Source: Paenibacillus planticolens (lineage in GTDB: Bacteria; Bacillota; Bacilli; Paenibacillales; NBRC-103111). From it: a stretch of 64,000 nt of DNA. A program made the translations under genes and the position numbers. Below the pieces are notes generated by a model, which saw only the letters and a program-made list of their open reading frames with translations, did not search any database and was not told the origin of the DNA. The DNA lies in NCBI RefSeq assembly GCF_013141725.1, contig NZ_WHNZ01000012.1:124001-188000 (forward strand). The letters are read 5' to 3'. Positions within the stretch are counted from its first letter, which is position 1; every line of letters starts with the position of its first letter. This document shows positions 25,526 to 34,506 of the stretch, in pieces.

Positions 25526-28153
25526 TTATTGCAGCTTTTGTTTCCATTCGTAAACTAAATTGAGCGCTTGAAGCGGCGTCATATTGATTAAGTCAATGCC
25601 CTTCAGCTGGTCGAGCACCTGCTGGGATTTGGCGTCCGGCTTCTTCTTGCCGGACGCTGCCGCCGTGCCCTCCTCCTCGAAGAGGGACAGCTGCTGAATC
25701 GGGGCGGGCGCAGGAGCAGGAACCGCCACAGTCGCTGCGGCGACCTGCGCGGCGCCCGCCGCCCGCTCTTCAAAGCCATTCAGCAGCTCATACGAGCGCT
25801 GAATGATCGCATCCGGCAGCCCGGCGATTTCGGCACAATAGATGCCGTAACTCGTACTGGCTGCCCCGGGGATGAGCTTGCGCAGGAAGGTCACCTGCCT
25901 GCCGCTCTCTTTGACCGCCATGCAGTGATTGCGCAAATGGCGGAGGCTTTCTTCCAAGTGCGCGAGCTCATGGAAGTGGGTCGACACGAGCGTCTTGCAG
26001 CCGATACGGTCATGCAAAAACTCGATGACGGCCTGCGCGATCGCCATGCCTTCTCCCGTTGACGTGCCGCGGCCGAGCTCATCGATGATGACAAGACTCT
26101 TGCTCGTCGCCTTCTCGGTCATCACTTGGATGTCCATCATCTCGACCATGAACGTACTCTGCCCGCCGATCAAGTCATCGGCCGCGCCGATCCGCGTGAA
26201 GATCCGGTCCGTGACCGGAATGCGCGCGGACCGGGCCGGCACGAAGCAGCCGATCTGCGCCATCAGGCAGATCACGGCAACCTGCCGCATATACGTGCTC
26301 TTACCGGCCATGTTCGGACCGGTAATGAGCAGAATGCGGCCCTGCTCTCCTTCCAGGCGCGTATCGTTCGCGATGAACGAGCCGTCTTGTATGACCGCCT
26401 CCACCACGGGGTGGCGGCCTTCTTCAATGTGGAGATCGAAGCCTTCGCCGATCTCCGGTTTGCGGAAGTGCTGCGCCGCACTGACGGCGGCCAACGATTG
26501 ATACACGTCGGCGGTCGCGATCACTTCCGCCAGCTTCTGCAATCTGGAGATATGCTGGGAAATCCGGTCGCGAAGCTCCGTGAACAGCTCATACTCCAGA
26601 TCGATCATTTTATCCTGCGCTTCCAGAATGAGCGCTTCTTTCTCTTTCAACTCTGGGGTAACGTAGCGTTCGGCATTCGCCAGAGTCTGTTTCCGCTCAT
26701 ATCGGCCTTCCTGCAGCGCCGACATATTCGCTTTGGTTACCTCAATAAAGTAACCGAACACTTTGTTATAGCCGATCTTGAGCGACTTGATGCCTGTCGC
26801 TTCCCGCTCCTGGCGTTCCAGTTCGGCGATCCACTGTTTCCCGTTCGTGCTTGCCTCGCGCAGTTGATCCAGATAAGGCTGATAGCCTTCGCGAATCATC
26901 CCGCCATCCCGGATCGAGACCGGAGGCTCGTCCACAATTGCGTTACCTATCCAGGACATGACGTCATCGCAGACGTCCATATTCTCGACCAGCTTGCGGA
27001 GTGTTTCGGAACCGGATTGTGCGCATACTTCTTGCAGCAGCGGAACTTGCTGCAAAGAGTGCTTCAGTGCAACCATATCGCGGGCATTCGCATTGCCATA
27101 GGAAATCCGCGCGACGAGCCGCTCCAAATCGTAAACTTCCTTCAATGCTTGCTTCACATCATCACGTACGATGAGCTGATTGTAGAGCAAGTTAACAGCT
27201 TCCAGCCGCTCTTCGATGCGCGTCACGCTCATGAGCGGCTTCTCGATCCAGCGGCGCAGCATACGTGCGCCCATCGCCGTTACCGTTTTATCGAGGAGCC
27301 AGAGCAAGGAACCTTTTTTCGCCCGCTCGCGGACCGTCTCTACTAATTCAAGATTTCTGCGCGTAAATGGATCCATCGTCATGAACTGATCGGGTTCGTA
27401 AACCCTAATGTGCTTCACGTGGGTGAGCGCGCGTTTTTGCGTTTCTTTCAAATACGCCAGCAGCAAGGCCACACCATTTCGATTCAGCGGGGATAAGCCG
27501 GTAAGTGCGGCGTCTTCTGCGAAATGCTCGTCGAGCAAATTCTCGTCTGACAGCGTCCACTCGGTTAATACCGTGCTGCGTCCCCAAGTTACCCCGGATT
27601 CGCGAATTGTCGTTAAAAGCGCCGCATCCGTAATAATTTCGGAAGGGTTATACACATTAAGCTCATCCACAACAAGCTCCCAGGATGGCGCTAATTTCGT
27701 CGTATACAGCTCGCCTGTTGAAATATCGCATGCTGTAAAGGCATAGCCTTCTACACGGGACACCAATGACACAATGTAGTTATTGCTTGATTCGCCAAGC
27801 AGCTTGCTGTCCATGACGGTTCCGGGCGTCACAATCCGTACGATCTCACGGCGGACAACACCTTTGGCCTCGGCCGGATCTTCGACCTGCTCGCAAATGG
27901 CAACTTTGTAGCCTTTCTCGATTAATCGAGACATATAGTTCTCTGCCGAGTGGTGCGGCACGCCGCACATCGGGATTTTCTCGTCTGCTCCGCCTTCTCT
28001 TCCGGTTAACGTTATTTCCAGCTCGCGGGAAGCATTGATGGCATCTTCAAAAAACATCTCATAGAAATCACCCAGACGAAAAAACAAAAAAGCATCCGGG
28101 ACTTGCGCCTTCACGGCCAAGTATTGCTGAATCATCGGCGTATATTGGGCCAC
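25526..28153 (-). CDS. mutS: DNA mismatch repair protein MutS
   Basis: 875 residues. Mismatch-reading Phe-x-Glu lies in DFYEMFFEDA near residue 36 (GDFYEMF). The lever/clamp domains follow, then the ABC-type ATPase with Walker A GPNMAGKST and DELGRGTSTGEGMAIA, and a C-terminal dimer region ending WKQKL. GTG 28153 has GGAGG 8 bases upstream and gives MAQYTPMIQQ, as in other MutS proteins; the TTG five codons earlier overlaps the ribosome site. An Ala/Pro-rich insert (VAAATVAVPAPAPAP) is near the C-terminus. Confidence 0.97.
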   Translation of the reverse strand: MAQYTPMIQQYLAVKAQVPDAFLFFRLGDFYEMFFEDAINASRELEITLTGREGGADEKIPMCGVPHHSAENYMSRLIEKGYKVAICEQVEDPAEAKGVVRREIVRIVTPGTVMDSKLLGESSNNYIVSLVSRVEGYAFTACDISTGELYTTKLAPSWELVVDELNVYNPSEIITDAALLTTIRESGVTWGRSTVLTEWTLSDENLLDEHFAEDAALTGLSPLNRNGVALLLAYLKETQKRALTHVKHIRVYEPDQFMTMDPFTRRNLELVETVRERAKKGSLLWLLDKTVTAMGARMLRRWIEKPLMSVTRIEERLEAVNLLYNQLIVRDDVKQALKEVYDLERLVARISYGNANARDMVALKHSLQQVPLLQEVCAQSGSETLRKLVENMDVCDDVMSWIGNAIVDEPPVSIRDGGMIREGYQPYLDQLREASTNGKQWIAELERQEREATGIKSLKIGYNKVFGYFIEVTKANMSALQEGRYERKQTLANAERYVTPELKEKEALILEAQDKMIDLEYELFTELRDRISQHISRLQKLAEVIATADVYQSLAAVSAAQHFRKPEIGEGFDLHIEEGRHPVVEAVIQDGSFIANDTRLEGEQGRILLITGPNMAGKSTYMRQVAVICLMAQIGCFVPARSARIPVTDRIFTRIGAADDLIGGQSTFMVEMMDIQVMTEKATSKSLVIIDELGRGTSTGEGMAIAQAVIEFLHDRIGCKTLVSTHFHELAHLEESLRHLRNHCMAVKESGRQVTFLRKLIPGAASTSYGIYCAEIAGLPDAIIQRSYELLNGFEERAAGAAQVAAATVAVPAPAPAPIQQLSLFEEEGTAAASGKKKPDAKSQQVLDQLKGIDLINMTPLQALNLVYEWKQKLQ

Positions 28154-28253
28154 CTTGCGTTCCTCCAACCAATCACTTATTCAATCTAACGCTATGAAAC
28201 TATGTACTTCATTTTCATAGACATACATGCGTATTCATCCAAGGCAGCAGCCG

Positions 28254-28346
28254 CTAAAGGCCCTTCTCGTCCCAAACACCCTGCCACTTAGACAGCATGC
28301 GCGCGGACCTGCGAGCCTTCAGCGATTGCCAATCTTTCATTTTCAT
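28254..28346 (-). CDS. Possible 30-residue basic peptide
   Basis: An open frame of 30 codons lies between the amidoligase and mutS: MKMKDWQSLKARRSARMLSK, then WQGVWDEKGL. A TATAAT element at 28354-28359 overlaps the amidoligase stop, but it is only about 8 bases from the ATG and no good ribosome site exists. Codon content looks coding-like. I do not recognise it. Confidence 0.25.
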   Translation of the reverse strand: MKMKDWQSLKARRSARMLSKWQGVWDEKGL

Positions 28347-28358
28347 ATAGATACTCTA

Positions 28359-29828
28359 TTATAACATGATTCCTTCTTCAATTGCTTCTTTACGGTTGTA
28401 CGGGGCAATTTTCCATGCTTTGCGAATGTCGTCTCTTTCGTTCCATGGTTCCATGGATGCCATTCTTGCCCGGAACCGGTCCAAAACGGCAGCGTGCACC
28501 TCATATCCTTTCAACTGCTCAATATCTTGCCAAAGCCTGGCAACCACCCTCTGGAGCCGCTGCTTATCCCCGCGATAATACGCTGCCTCGATCTCCGGGT
28601 CCTGCAGCGGCTGCCTTGTAAGGAGCCAGTAATTATCGGCAATGAGCGCGGCAAGCGCGAAGACGCCGCGCGTGATCAGAGGCGATTGCATCCAGCTCGG
28701 CAGGGTGCGGTACTCGAAGCCTCCGTGCGACTTCTTGCGAAAGTCGCCGAGAAAACCGTACCGCGGCCGGCGCTGACGCGTTGTATCGCCTTCGATCAAG
28801 ATCAATGGCAGCGCGAGGTAGTTATCGAGCGCGCGCAGGAGATGAACGCTCAGCCAGCAGCGGCTGAAGTGAATATGTCCGCCGAGGGGATAGCCTCCCA
28901 CCGGCATGCCGCCCGAGAGCCATGCCAGGCTCTCGTCCGTGATGGAACGCGCGGCAATCTGCATCGCAGACTGCAGGTTCTTCACCAGCTCGCGCGGGTC
29001 TGTGCTTGGCTGCGGGCGCAGCTCCGCCAGCGGCAGTATCAGGCGATGTCCGCTAAGCACGATCGCGTCGCAGGCAACTTCGCCCACTCTGGTCAGAAAG
29101 CGGTCAGCGAAGACGACTTGGCCTTGCGGACTCAGCAGCAGAAACTCAGGATCGGTCCCTAACATCACCCGCTCCTTGCGGCGCACCTCCTTGGCGAGTG
29201 CAAACTCATACCGGTCAATAGCTTGGGCGAACAGCTGCGTTAGCTTTGCATTCAACTTCGGTACAGGATCTACATCCAGTACAAGTGTATGCCCGGTTGC
29301 CAGCACGCCGATGGTGACAAGACCGTAATCCAGCCCAAGCGCATAAATGGCTTTCACCGCCTCACGGCTTGCTCTGCGCACATGAAAGCCGGCCCGCTCC
29401 GGCGACACCTCGATATAAGCGGAATTCCCGTTTGCTTGCCGCTGATCGAGCAGAGCCCGCTCGGACAGCAGCAGCGTTTCTTTTTTTTCATATACAATAA
29501 GTGTCTGTAAATGAAAGACGGCAACCTTATACTTGTGTGTAAACGTCAACCGCTCATCCTTCACTTGACCGCGCTTCTTAAGCGATAGAGGGGTCTTCAA
29601 GCCATGCAGCGCAAGCCGTTCATCTCGCACCGCGCCTGCCTTGGCCCTCAGAATCGCTTTAATGGGCTGCAGCGCCTGTTTCTCGGGCCATTCATCATGA
29701 GCGGCCCCCCAGTGAATAACGATGCGGCCGCCCCAATCCTTTGGAAGTGCGGTTCCGCTAGGAATTTGAATGAGTCCCGCCAGCTCCAGCGCTTCTTTCT
29801 CCTGTGCGTGCAGCAAAAATGATTCCAT
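28359..29828 (-). CDS. Putative amidoligase (phiEco32-like COOH-NH2 ligase type 2)
   Basis: 489 residues. The C-terminal half has the carboxylate-amine ligase signature of the glutamine-synthetase/GCS fold: GTDPEFLLLSPQG (about 244-256), AELRPQPSTDP, GGHIHFS and GGFEYRTLPSWM, which carry metal- and ATP-binding Glu/His/Arg residues. The N-terminal half (with VLDVDPVPKLN) resembles the preceding region of YheC/YheD-type proteins of Bacillales. Such enzymes would form an amide bond between a carboxylate and an amine, often on a peptide. It lies between cotE and mutS, in the sporulation/repair block, so a spore-coat or envelope substrate is plausible but inferred. Confidence 0.75.
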   Translation of the reverse strand: MESFLLHAQEKEALELAGLIQIPSGTALPKDWGGRIVIHWGAAHDEWPEKQALQPIKAILRAKAGAVRDERLALHGLKTPLSLKKRGQVKDERLTFTHKYKVAVFHLQTLIVYEKKETLLLSERALLDQRQANGNSAYIEVSPERAGFHVRRASREAVKAIYALGLDYGLVTIGVLATGHTLVLDVDPVPKLNAKLTQLFAQAIDRYEFALAKEVRRKERVMLGTDPEFLLLSPQGQVVFADRFLTRVGEVACDAIVLSGHRLILPLAELRPQPSTDPRELVKNLQSAMQIAARSITDESLAWLSGGMPVGGYPLGGHIHFSRCWLSVHLLRALDNYLALPLILIEGDTTRQRRPRYGFLGDFRKKSHGGFEYRTLPSWMQSPLITRGVFALAALIADNYWLLTRQPLQDPEIEAAYYRGDKQRLQRVVARLWQDIEQLKGYEVHAAVLDRFRARMASMEPWNERDDIRKAWKIAPYNRKEAIEEGIML

Positions 29829-29911
29829 TCGCTTTGCCCCTTCTCGTTTCTCCTGCCTTTCCTACGATGCCTGTATGTGGTTTGGTTTACTGCCCAAATA
29901 TGTCCAGAAAA

Positions 29912-29977
29912 CAAAAAAGAGGGCAAATGCCCTCTGCCGAACCTGGAACGCCAGCATACACTGGCGTATAAGGTTCA
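29912..29977 (-). terminator. Double hairpin terminator of cotE
   Basis: A first stem (AACCT..ACGCCA ... TGGCGT..AGGTT, 29941-29976) is followed by GAGGGC aaat GCCCTC and a T-run on the minus strand (29912-29936), directly after the cotE stop. Confidence 0.85.
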
Positions 29978-30544
29978 TTAACCTAAATCATCCTCAAGAA
30001 GTTCGGCATCGAGATCCTCGAAATCTCCGTCGCCGCTATCATCGAAGTCCACATGTTTGTCGTCGAAGTCTCCTGGACCGTACGGGCTGACAATGACAAA
30101 CACTTTCGTTTCCGCAATGAGTTCGACTTGGAACTCGCGCTCCACCCGAATGACCACGCTGTCGCCGCTTGAAGCGATACTGGCTTCTACGCAGTTTGGC
30201 TCTTGCGTTGCGACAGCAGATACTTCAGCTGTCGTCGGCTTATGTTTTTTGTCCAAGTAGCTTAGTCCAACGACTTCTACGTACGAAACGGTTTCTTTTG
30301 CAACGTCTGTTTTCGTGTTGCGATCGTAAGAATACCAGATGTTGATATCGTAAGTACCAACTACCTCTACGCCCTCTCCGGATTGGATCGCCTCGAATTG
30401 GTTATTAATAATCCAAGCGCCCAATATACTGGTCGGAGAAAAGGGCGGCGTCACGGTATGACTTACATGTGAAAATTTGCGACCTTTACCGCAGACAGCT
30501 TTAGTAATGATCTCTCTGCTTTGCAAATCTTTATCTAATGACAT
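29978..30544 (-). CDS. cotE: Outer spore coat morphogenetic protein CotE
   Basis: 188 residues from ATG 30544 (AGGAGG, 8 bases upstream); B. subtilis CotE has 181. Matching features: REIITKAVCGKGRKFS at the start, LGAWIINNQFEA, VVGTYDINIWYSYD, VREFQVELIAETKVFV region and the strongly acidic Asp/Glu-rich C-terminal tail (about 155-188). CotE encircles the forespore and recruits outer coat proteins. It heads the cotE-mutS-mutL series, as in B. subtilis; no sigma-E/K promoter was assigned with certainty. Confidence 0.95.
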   Translation of the reverse strand: MSLDKDLQSREIITKAVCGKGRKFSHVSHTVTPPFSPTSILGAWIINNQFEAIQSGEGVEVVGTYDINIWYSYDRNTKTDVAKETVSYVEVVGLSYLDKKHKPTTAEVSAVATQEPNCVEASIASSGDSVVIRVEREFQVELIAETKVFVIVSPYGPGDFDDKHVDFDDSGDGDFEDLDAELLEDDLG

Positions 30545-30658
30545 CCTTTCAACCTCCTCCATACAATCATTCATTACAAGTGTATGCAGGACATTAGTCT
30601 AGAGTGACAATTATTTTATATTATTTTTACTTGTTAAACATAGTTATATCTTTAAGAG

Positions 30659-31618
30659 TCAACCCGCCTCCGGGCGGTGTTTTTTTTGTTTTTTGGCAAT
30701 GGCTAAATAGTGCGTCAGCTCCCGGTTAAGCTGCAAAATCGCCGATCGGACCTCGAATTCTTCGCGGCTTTCCGGCAGCGGCATCCTTTTATAACGGGCA
30801 TCCAGCTCTTGCAATTCTTTCTCGGCTACCCCTGTATAGTAGTCTTCCTTTACAGTTTGGCTAATATCTTCAAGGATCTTTGCGAGCAGCTCTCCCTGCG
30901 GCAAAGTCTGATATACATGGGCCACCAGGACGATCATCCGGTGAATCGATTCCAACTGCTCGCCTCTCATAAAGAAATAAACCCGCCAGTACGAATCGCC
31001 TCCGAAAATAAGCGTATTGTCCAGCGCCCTTTTGGCCTGCCTGGCCCCCTGATCGATCTCTTCGCTGACCTCCAAAAGCTCTTTACCGTCCCAAATAACG
31101 GAGTTATCCCGCAGATGCTTGGCCATATTTACAAATATACTCGAAAATAAATCCTCTACTCTCTTTTTATGCGCTACCATCGCTTTATCTGCCTTGGGCA
31201 TGTAAGCAATATTGATCAGCGTCGCCGTTCCTAAGCCGATTAAAAGCAGCAGCATTTCGTTCACAACCGATGTCCAGCCGGCATCCTCGTAAGCGAACAA
31301 ATGCAGCATGACGACAGCTCCCGTAACTGTGCCCTCCGAAATCCGCAGACGGTGCAGCAGTGGAAACACAAGGAGCACGAAGAGCACGATAACCCACACA
31401 TGAAAACCGAATAGCTTAAACAACAAGGTCCCCATAAGAAGTGCGAGCATAGATGCAGCTATGCGGTGAAGCGCGCTTTGAATTCCTTTTTTCTTTGTCA
31501 CCTCGATGCCGAGAATAGCGAGCAGCCCTGCAGCGGCTGGCGTTTTGACCCCGAATGCATGCGCGAGGTACATCGCTATACCGACGGCAAGGGCGGTTTT
31601 GAGCACGCGAAAGCCCAT
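30659..31618 (-). CDS. Aromatic-acid-exporter-family membrane protein (ArAE/DUF939)
   Basis: 319 residues. Four to six membrane segments fill the first 150 residues (LKTALAVGIAMYLAHAFG, then AAAGLLAILGIEVT..., and others), followed by a 170-residue soluble, helical, charged domain. This is the ArAE_1 architecture (YgaE/YqjA relatives). Family members are proposed to export aromatic or other organic acids; the substrate here is unknown. The last codons form a GC-rich hairpin that reads as a terminator on the plus strand. Confidence 0.85.
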   Translation of the reverse strand: MGFRVLKTALAVGIAMYLAHAFGVKTPAAAGLLAILGIEVTKKKGIQSALHRIAASMLALLMGTLLFKLFGFHVWVIVLFVLLVFPLLHRLRISEGTVTGAVVMLHLFAYEDAGWTSVVNEMLLLLIGLGTATLINIAYMPKADKAMVAHKKRVEDLFSSIFVNMAKHLRDNSVIWDGKELLEVSEEIDQGARQAKRALDNTLIFGGDSYWRVYFFMRGEQLESIHRMIVLVAHVYQTLPQGELLAKILEDISQTVKEDYYTGVAEKELQELDARYKRMPLPESREEFEVRSAILQLNRELTHYLAIAKKQKKHRPEAG

Positions 31619-31686
31619 AGCGTTTCACCTCTTTATTGGTTGTACTATGGGCTCATTATTTCATTTTGATTACAAAGTGGCAAGCT

Positions 31687-32529
31687 TTACCGGTGTTTTG
31701 TCAATCTTTTTTCTAAATTGGAAACGATCTGGTACATGAAAGTCGCAACAATCGCAATGACGAACAAGGTGGAAATGACGAGCGTAAAATTAAACACTTG
31801 AAAGCCGTATATAATTAAATACCCGAGACCCATTTGCGAGACTAGAAACTCCCCTACAATGACGCCGACCCACGCTAAGCCTACGTTCACTTTCAAGGTG
31901 GACACAATAGCCGGAAACGATGCGGGCAGGATAACTTTTTGGAATACTTTCCTCTTCGTCCCTCCGAATAAGGAAACGACCTTCACATAATTGTGATCAA
32001 CCTCTTTGAAGCTGCCATATACGACTAACGTTGTAATAATCACCGTAATAGAAAGGGTAGTCGCGATAATTGAGAGCAATCCGGGGCCTAATCCTACGAT
32101 AAAAAGCGGACCCAGCGCGACCTTCGGCATACTGTTGATGACGACGATATACGGGTCGAGTACTCTGGAAAGAAACGGCGACCACCAGATCACGACGGCC
32201 AAGGCTGTGCCGAATAACGTGCCGAGTGCAAAGCCGATGATCGTTTCCACGACCGTAACGCCGACATGAGGCAGCAGGCTCCCGTCCAGCAGTTTATCCC
32301 AGAGCAGCTTAAATACTTTTGTCGGATAGCTAAAAAGGAGCACGTCGATCCATTTTAAACGGGCCGCCATTTCCCACAAGGCAAAAAACAAGACGAGAAT
32401 GGCAAGTTGAACGAGCCTTACCTGTTTCGTTTCCTTCTTTCTGGCATGGGTATATTGCCTGTGAACTTGTTTGATAAGCAAATCTTCAACAGCTATAGGT
32501 TGAGCCGGTTGGCTTTGTTTTTCTTTCAT
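31687..32529 (-). CDS. ABC transporter permease (SsuC/TauC/YtlD-type)
   Basis: 280 residues with a soluble N-terminal 40 residues, then six membrane helices of the BPD_transp_1 fold; the EAA loop lies around [27 protein letters not shown]. It forms the membrane channel of the importer encoded by the three linked genes. Its start overlaps the ATPase stop by 4 bases. The layout and lengths resemble B. subtilis ytlA-ytlC-ytlD. Substrate class (sulfonate, nitrate or pyrimidine precursor) not resolved. Confidence 0.9.
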   Translation of the reverse strand: MKEKQSQPAQPIAVEDLLIKQVHRQYTHARKKETKQVRLVQLAILVLFFALWEMAARLKWIDVLLFSYPTKVFKLLWDKLLDGSLLPHVGVTVVETIIGFALGTLFGTALAVVIWWSPFLSRVLDPYIVVINSMPKVALGPLFIVGLGPGLLSIIATTLSITVIITTLVVYGSFKEVDHNYVKVVSLFGGTKRKVFQKVILPASFPAIVSTLKVNVGLAWVGVIVGEFLVSQMGLGYLIIYGFQVFNFTLVISTLFVIAIVATFMYQIVSNLEKRLTKHR

Positions 32530-33296
32530 GCGTCATGCCCTCCAAACTCCTGCCAAATCAATCGGAAGAGCGTATGGAATCCAGGCAGCTCCCGTGCTTC
32601 GAAAGGCACAGCTTTCCGGATTTCTTCCGGAATAATAAATTGTTGGCGAATTCGTCCCGGATTAGGATCCAGCACGATAATACGATCACTCATCGCGATA
32701 GCCTCTGAAATATCATGCGTCACAAGGAGCGCCGTTTTCCCCTTGGCTTGCAGCGTCTCTACGACCAAATCCTCCAATTGAAGTTTGGTTTGGTAATCCA
32801 ACGCAGAGAACGGCTCATCCAGCAAAAGCAGCTCGGGCTCCATAGCCAGCGTGCGGACCAAAGCTACCCGTTGGCGCATCCCTCCAGAAAGCTGTGAAGG
32901 ATAGTAATCCTTGAAGCTGTACAGCCCCATCTCCTCCAGCAAGCTTAGTACGCCTTGTTTGTTTTCTTTCGTTAACTTCCTAGCAATCTCTAGCCCGATA
33001 CAAGCATTATCTTCGATTGTCCGCCAAGGGAACAGATAGTCCTGCTGCAGCATATAACCGACCCTTGTGGACGGACCGTTCACGGGCTTTCCCGCGACAG
33101 CCACCGTGCCTGCCGTTGGCTGAATGAGGCCGGCGATGATCGACAAGAGGGTCGTCTTCCCGCAGCCGCTTGGGCCAATGAGACTTACGAACTCACCGCG
33201 CGCAACGGCCAAATCGATCCCCTGCACAGCGAGTGTCGCCCTCTCCTCGGTCACGTAGACTTGCGTCACGTCTTTAACCGTAACAGCTGTTTCCAT
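32526..33296 (-). CDS. ABC transporter ATPase (SsuB/YtlC-type)
   Basis: 256 residues from ATG 33296 (GGGGAG, 8 bases upstream). Walker [11 protein letters not shown]-loop [12 protein letters not shown], signature LSGGMRQR, Walker [13 protein letters not shown] and H-loop VTHDISEA are all intact. It powers the adjacent permease. The last 40 residues ([21 protein letters not shown]) are a family-typical C-terminal extension. Confidence 0.93.
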   Translation of the reverse strand: METAVTVKDVTQVYVTEERATLAVQGIDLAVARGEFVSLIGPSGCGKTTLLSIIAGLIQPTAGTVAVAGKPVNGPSTRVGYMLQQDYLFPWRTIEDNACIGLEIARKLTKENKQGVLSLLEEMGLYSFKDYYPSQLSGGMRQRVALVRTLAMEPELLLLDEPFSALDYQTKLQLEDLVVETLQAKGKTALLVTHDISEAIAMSDRIIVLDPNPGRIRQQFIIPEEIRKAVPFEARELPGFHTLFRLIWQEFGGHDA

Positions 33297-33342
33297 GTTT
33301 GCACTCCCCTCTCGTCTCATCTCTGCCCACGCCAGTTAACTC

Positions 33343-34359
33343 TTAAGGTTGTTTTACGGTTGTTTTTGCTTTTTCCGCGTACGTATTGTTCACCAGCGTT
33401 TTCCACACTACTTTCTGTTTCAGCTCTCCTGCGGAAGTCATCACATCCAGCAAATTGTTCCATTCCTGCTCATCGACGATCCCGTCTGTCGCAAAAGAGC
33501 CTTGATCCTTATAGCGTTTAACAACGCTTTTTACAATCTCTACATCGATATCTTTAAAATACGGCAGCACGGCGTTCGTGATATCATCCACGCTTTTCGC
33601 GGCAACCCACAGCTGTGCGCGTTGGATCGCATTCGTAAACTTCTGAACCGTATCCGGGTTTTGCTTCATGAAGCTTTGTTTAGTCATGAATACCGTGTAA
33701 GGCAAATGTCCGCTCTCTACGCCGAAGGAAGCGAGCACAAAGCCCTTACCTTCTTTCTCGACGATCGACGCTTGCGGTTCGAAAAGCTGAACATATTCCC
33801 CGGTTCCTGACGAATACGCCGTCGCGATATTGGCGAACTCAATATTTTGAATGAGCTGGAGATCTTTCTGCGGATCAATATTGTGTTTCTTGAGCGTGAA
33901 CTCTCCGGCCATTTGCGGCATTCCGCCTTTTCTTTGACCGAGGAAAACAGAGCCTTTGAGTGAATTCCAATCAAATGAATCCACTTTCTTGCGGGCCACC
34001 AGGAAGGTGCCATCCGTTTGCGTTAATTGCGCAAAATTAATGACCGGATCATCCGAGCCCTGCTGCGACACATAAATCGACGTTTCCGAGCCGACTAACG
34101 CCACATCGATGGCATTCGAGAGTAGGGCCGTCATCGTTTTATCGCCGCCGGGTGTTGTCGTAAGCTCTACATCAAGGCCCTCATCCTTGAAAAAGCCTTG
34201 CGACAGCGCTACATACTGCGGTGCGTAAAATAAGGATCGCGTCACTTCACCAATGCGAACCTTGGTTGTTTCCGTGCTTTTCGATCCACAAGCCGAAACG
34301 ATGCTGCTGAGCAGCAGGACAGCGGATAAAGCAACTCCCCATCTTTTCCGAATCTTCAT
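33343..34359 (-). CDS. ABC transporter substrate-binding lipoprotein (NMT1/SsuA/YtlA-like)
   Basis: 338 residues. Signal peptide with lipobox VSAC (Cys24); mature protein of the NMT1/THI5-like class, with VRIGEVTRSLFYAPQYVALSQ near the start, DEGLDVELTTTPGGDKTMTALLSN, and DVALVGSET. It would capture a small anionic or pyrimidine ligand outside the membrane. First gene of the operon, with GGAGGG upstream. The 90-base leader (34360-34450) has no riboswitch I can recognise: no T-box, SAM or TPP core. Confidence 0.9.
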   Translation of the reverse strand: MKIRKRWGVALSAVLLLSSIVSACGSKSTETTKVRIGEVTRSLFYAPQYVALSQGFFKDEGLDVELTTTPGGDKTMTALLSNAIDVALVGSETSIYVSQQGSDDPVINFAQLTQTDGTFLVARKKVDSFDWNSLKGSVFLGQRKGGMPQMAGEFTLKKHNIDPQKDLQLIQNIEFANIATAYSSGTGEYVQLFEPQASIVEKEGKGFVLASFGVESGHLPYTVFMTKQSFMKQNPDTVQKFTNAIQRAQLWVAAKSVDDITNAVLPYFKDIDVEIVKSVVKRYKDQGSFATDGIVDEQEWNNLLDVMTSAGELKQKVVWKTLVNNTYAEKAKTTVKQP

Positions 34360-34451
34360 ACAACGTCCCTCCGATAAAAGTAGTAGTTTATCCTATGCAG
34401 GAGCCCAGAAGACGGTTAACGGCAACCTTGCTGAAAAGCGGTTACAGCACA

Positions 34452-34500
34452 AAAAAACAGCACCCCTTGGCAGTGAACACTGCCGAAGGATGCTGTTTTA
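34452..34500. terminator. Bidirectional terminator after the M32 carboxypeptidase gene
   Basis: AACAGCA(CC)C.TTGGCAGT gaac ACTGCCGAAG.(G)TGCTGTT with A- and T-runs at the ends. Confidence 0.88.
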
Positions 34501-34506
34501 ACCTAT

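Noticed and set aside
34360..34452. Possible riboswitch upstream of the ABC importer
   Set aside because: The leader has a small hairpin but none of the conserved cores of SAM, TPP, T-box or other riboswitches that I can recognise.
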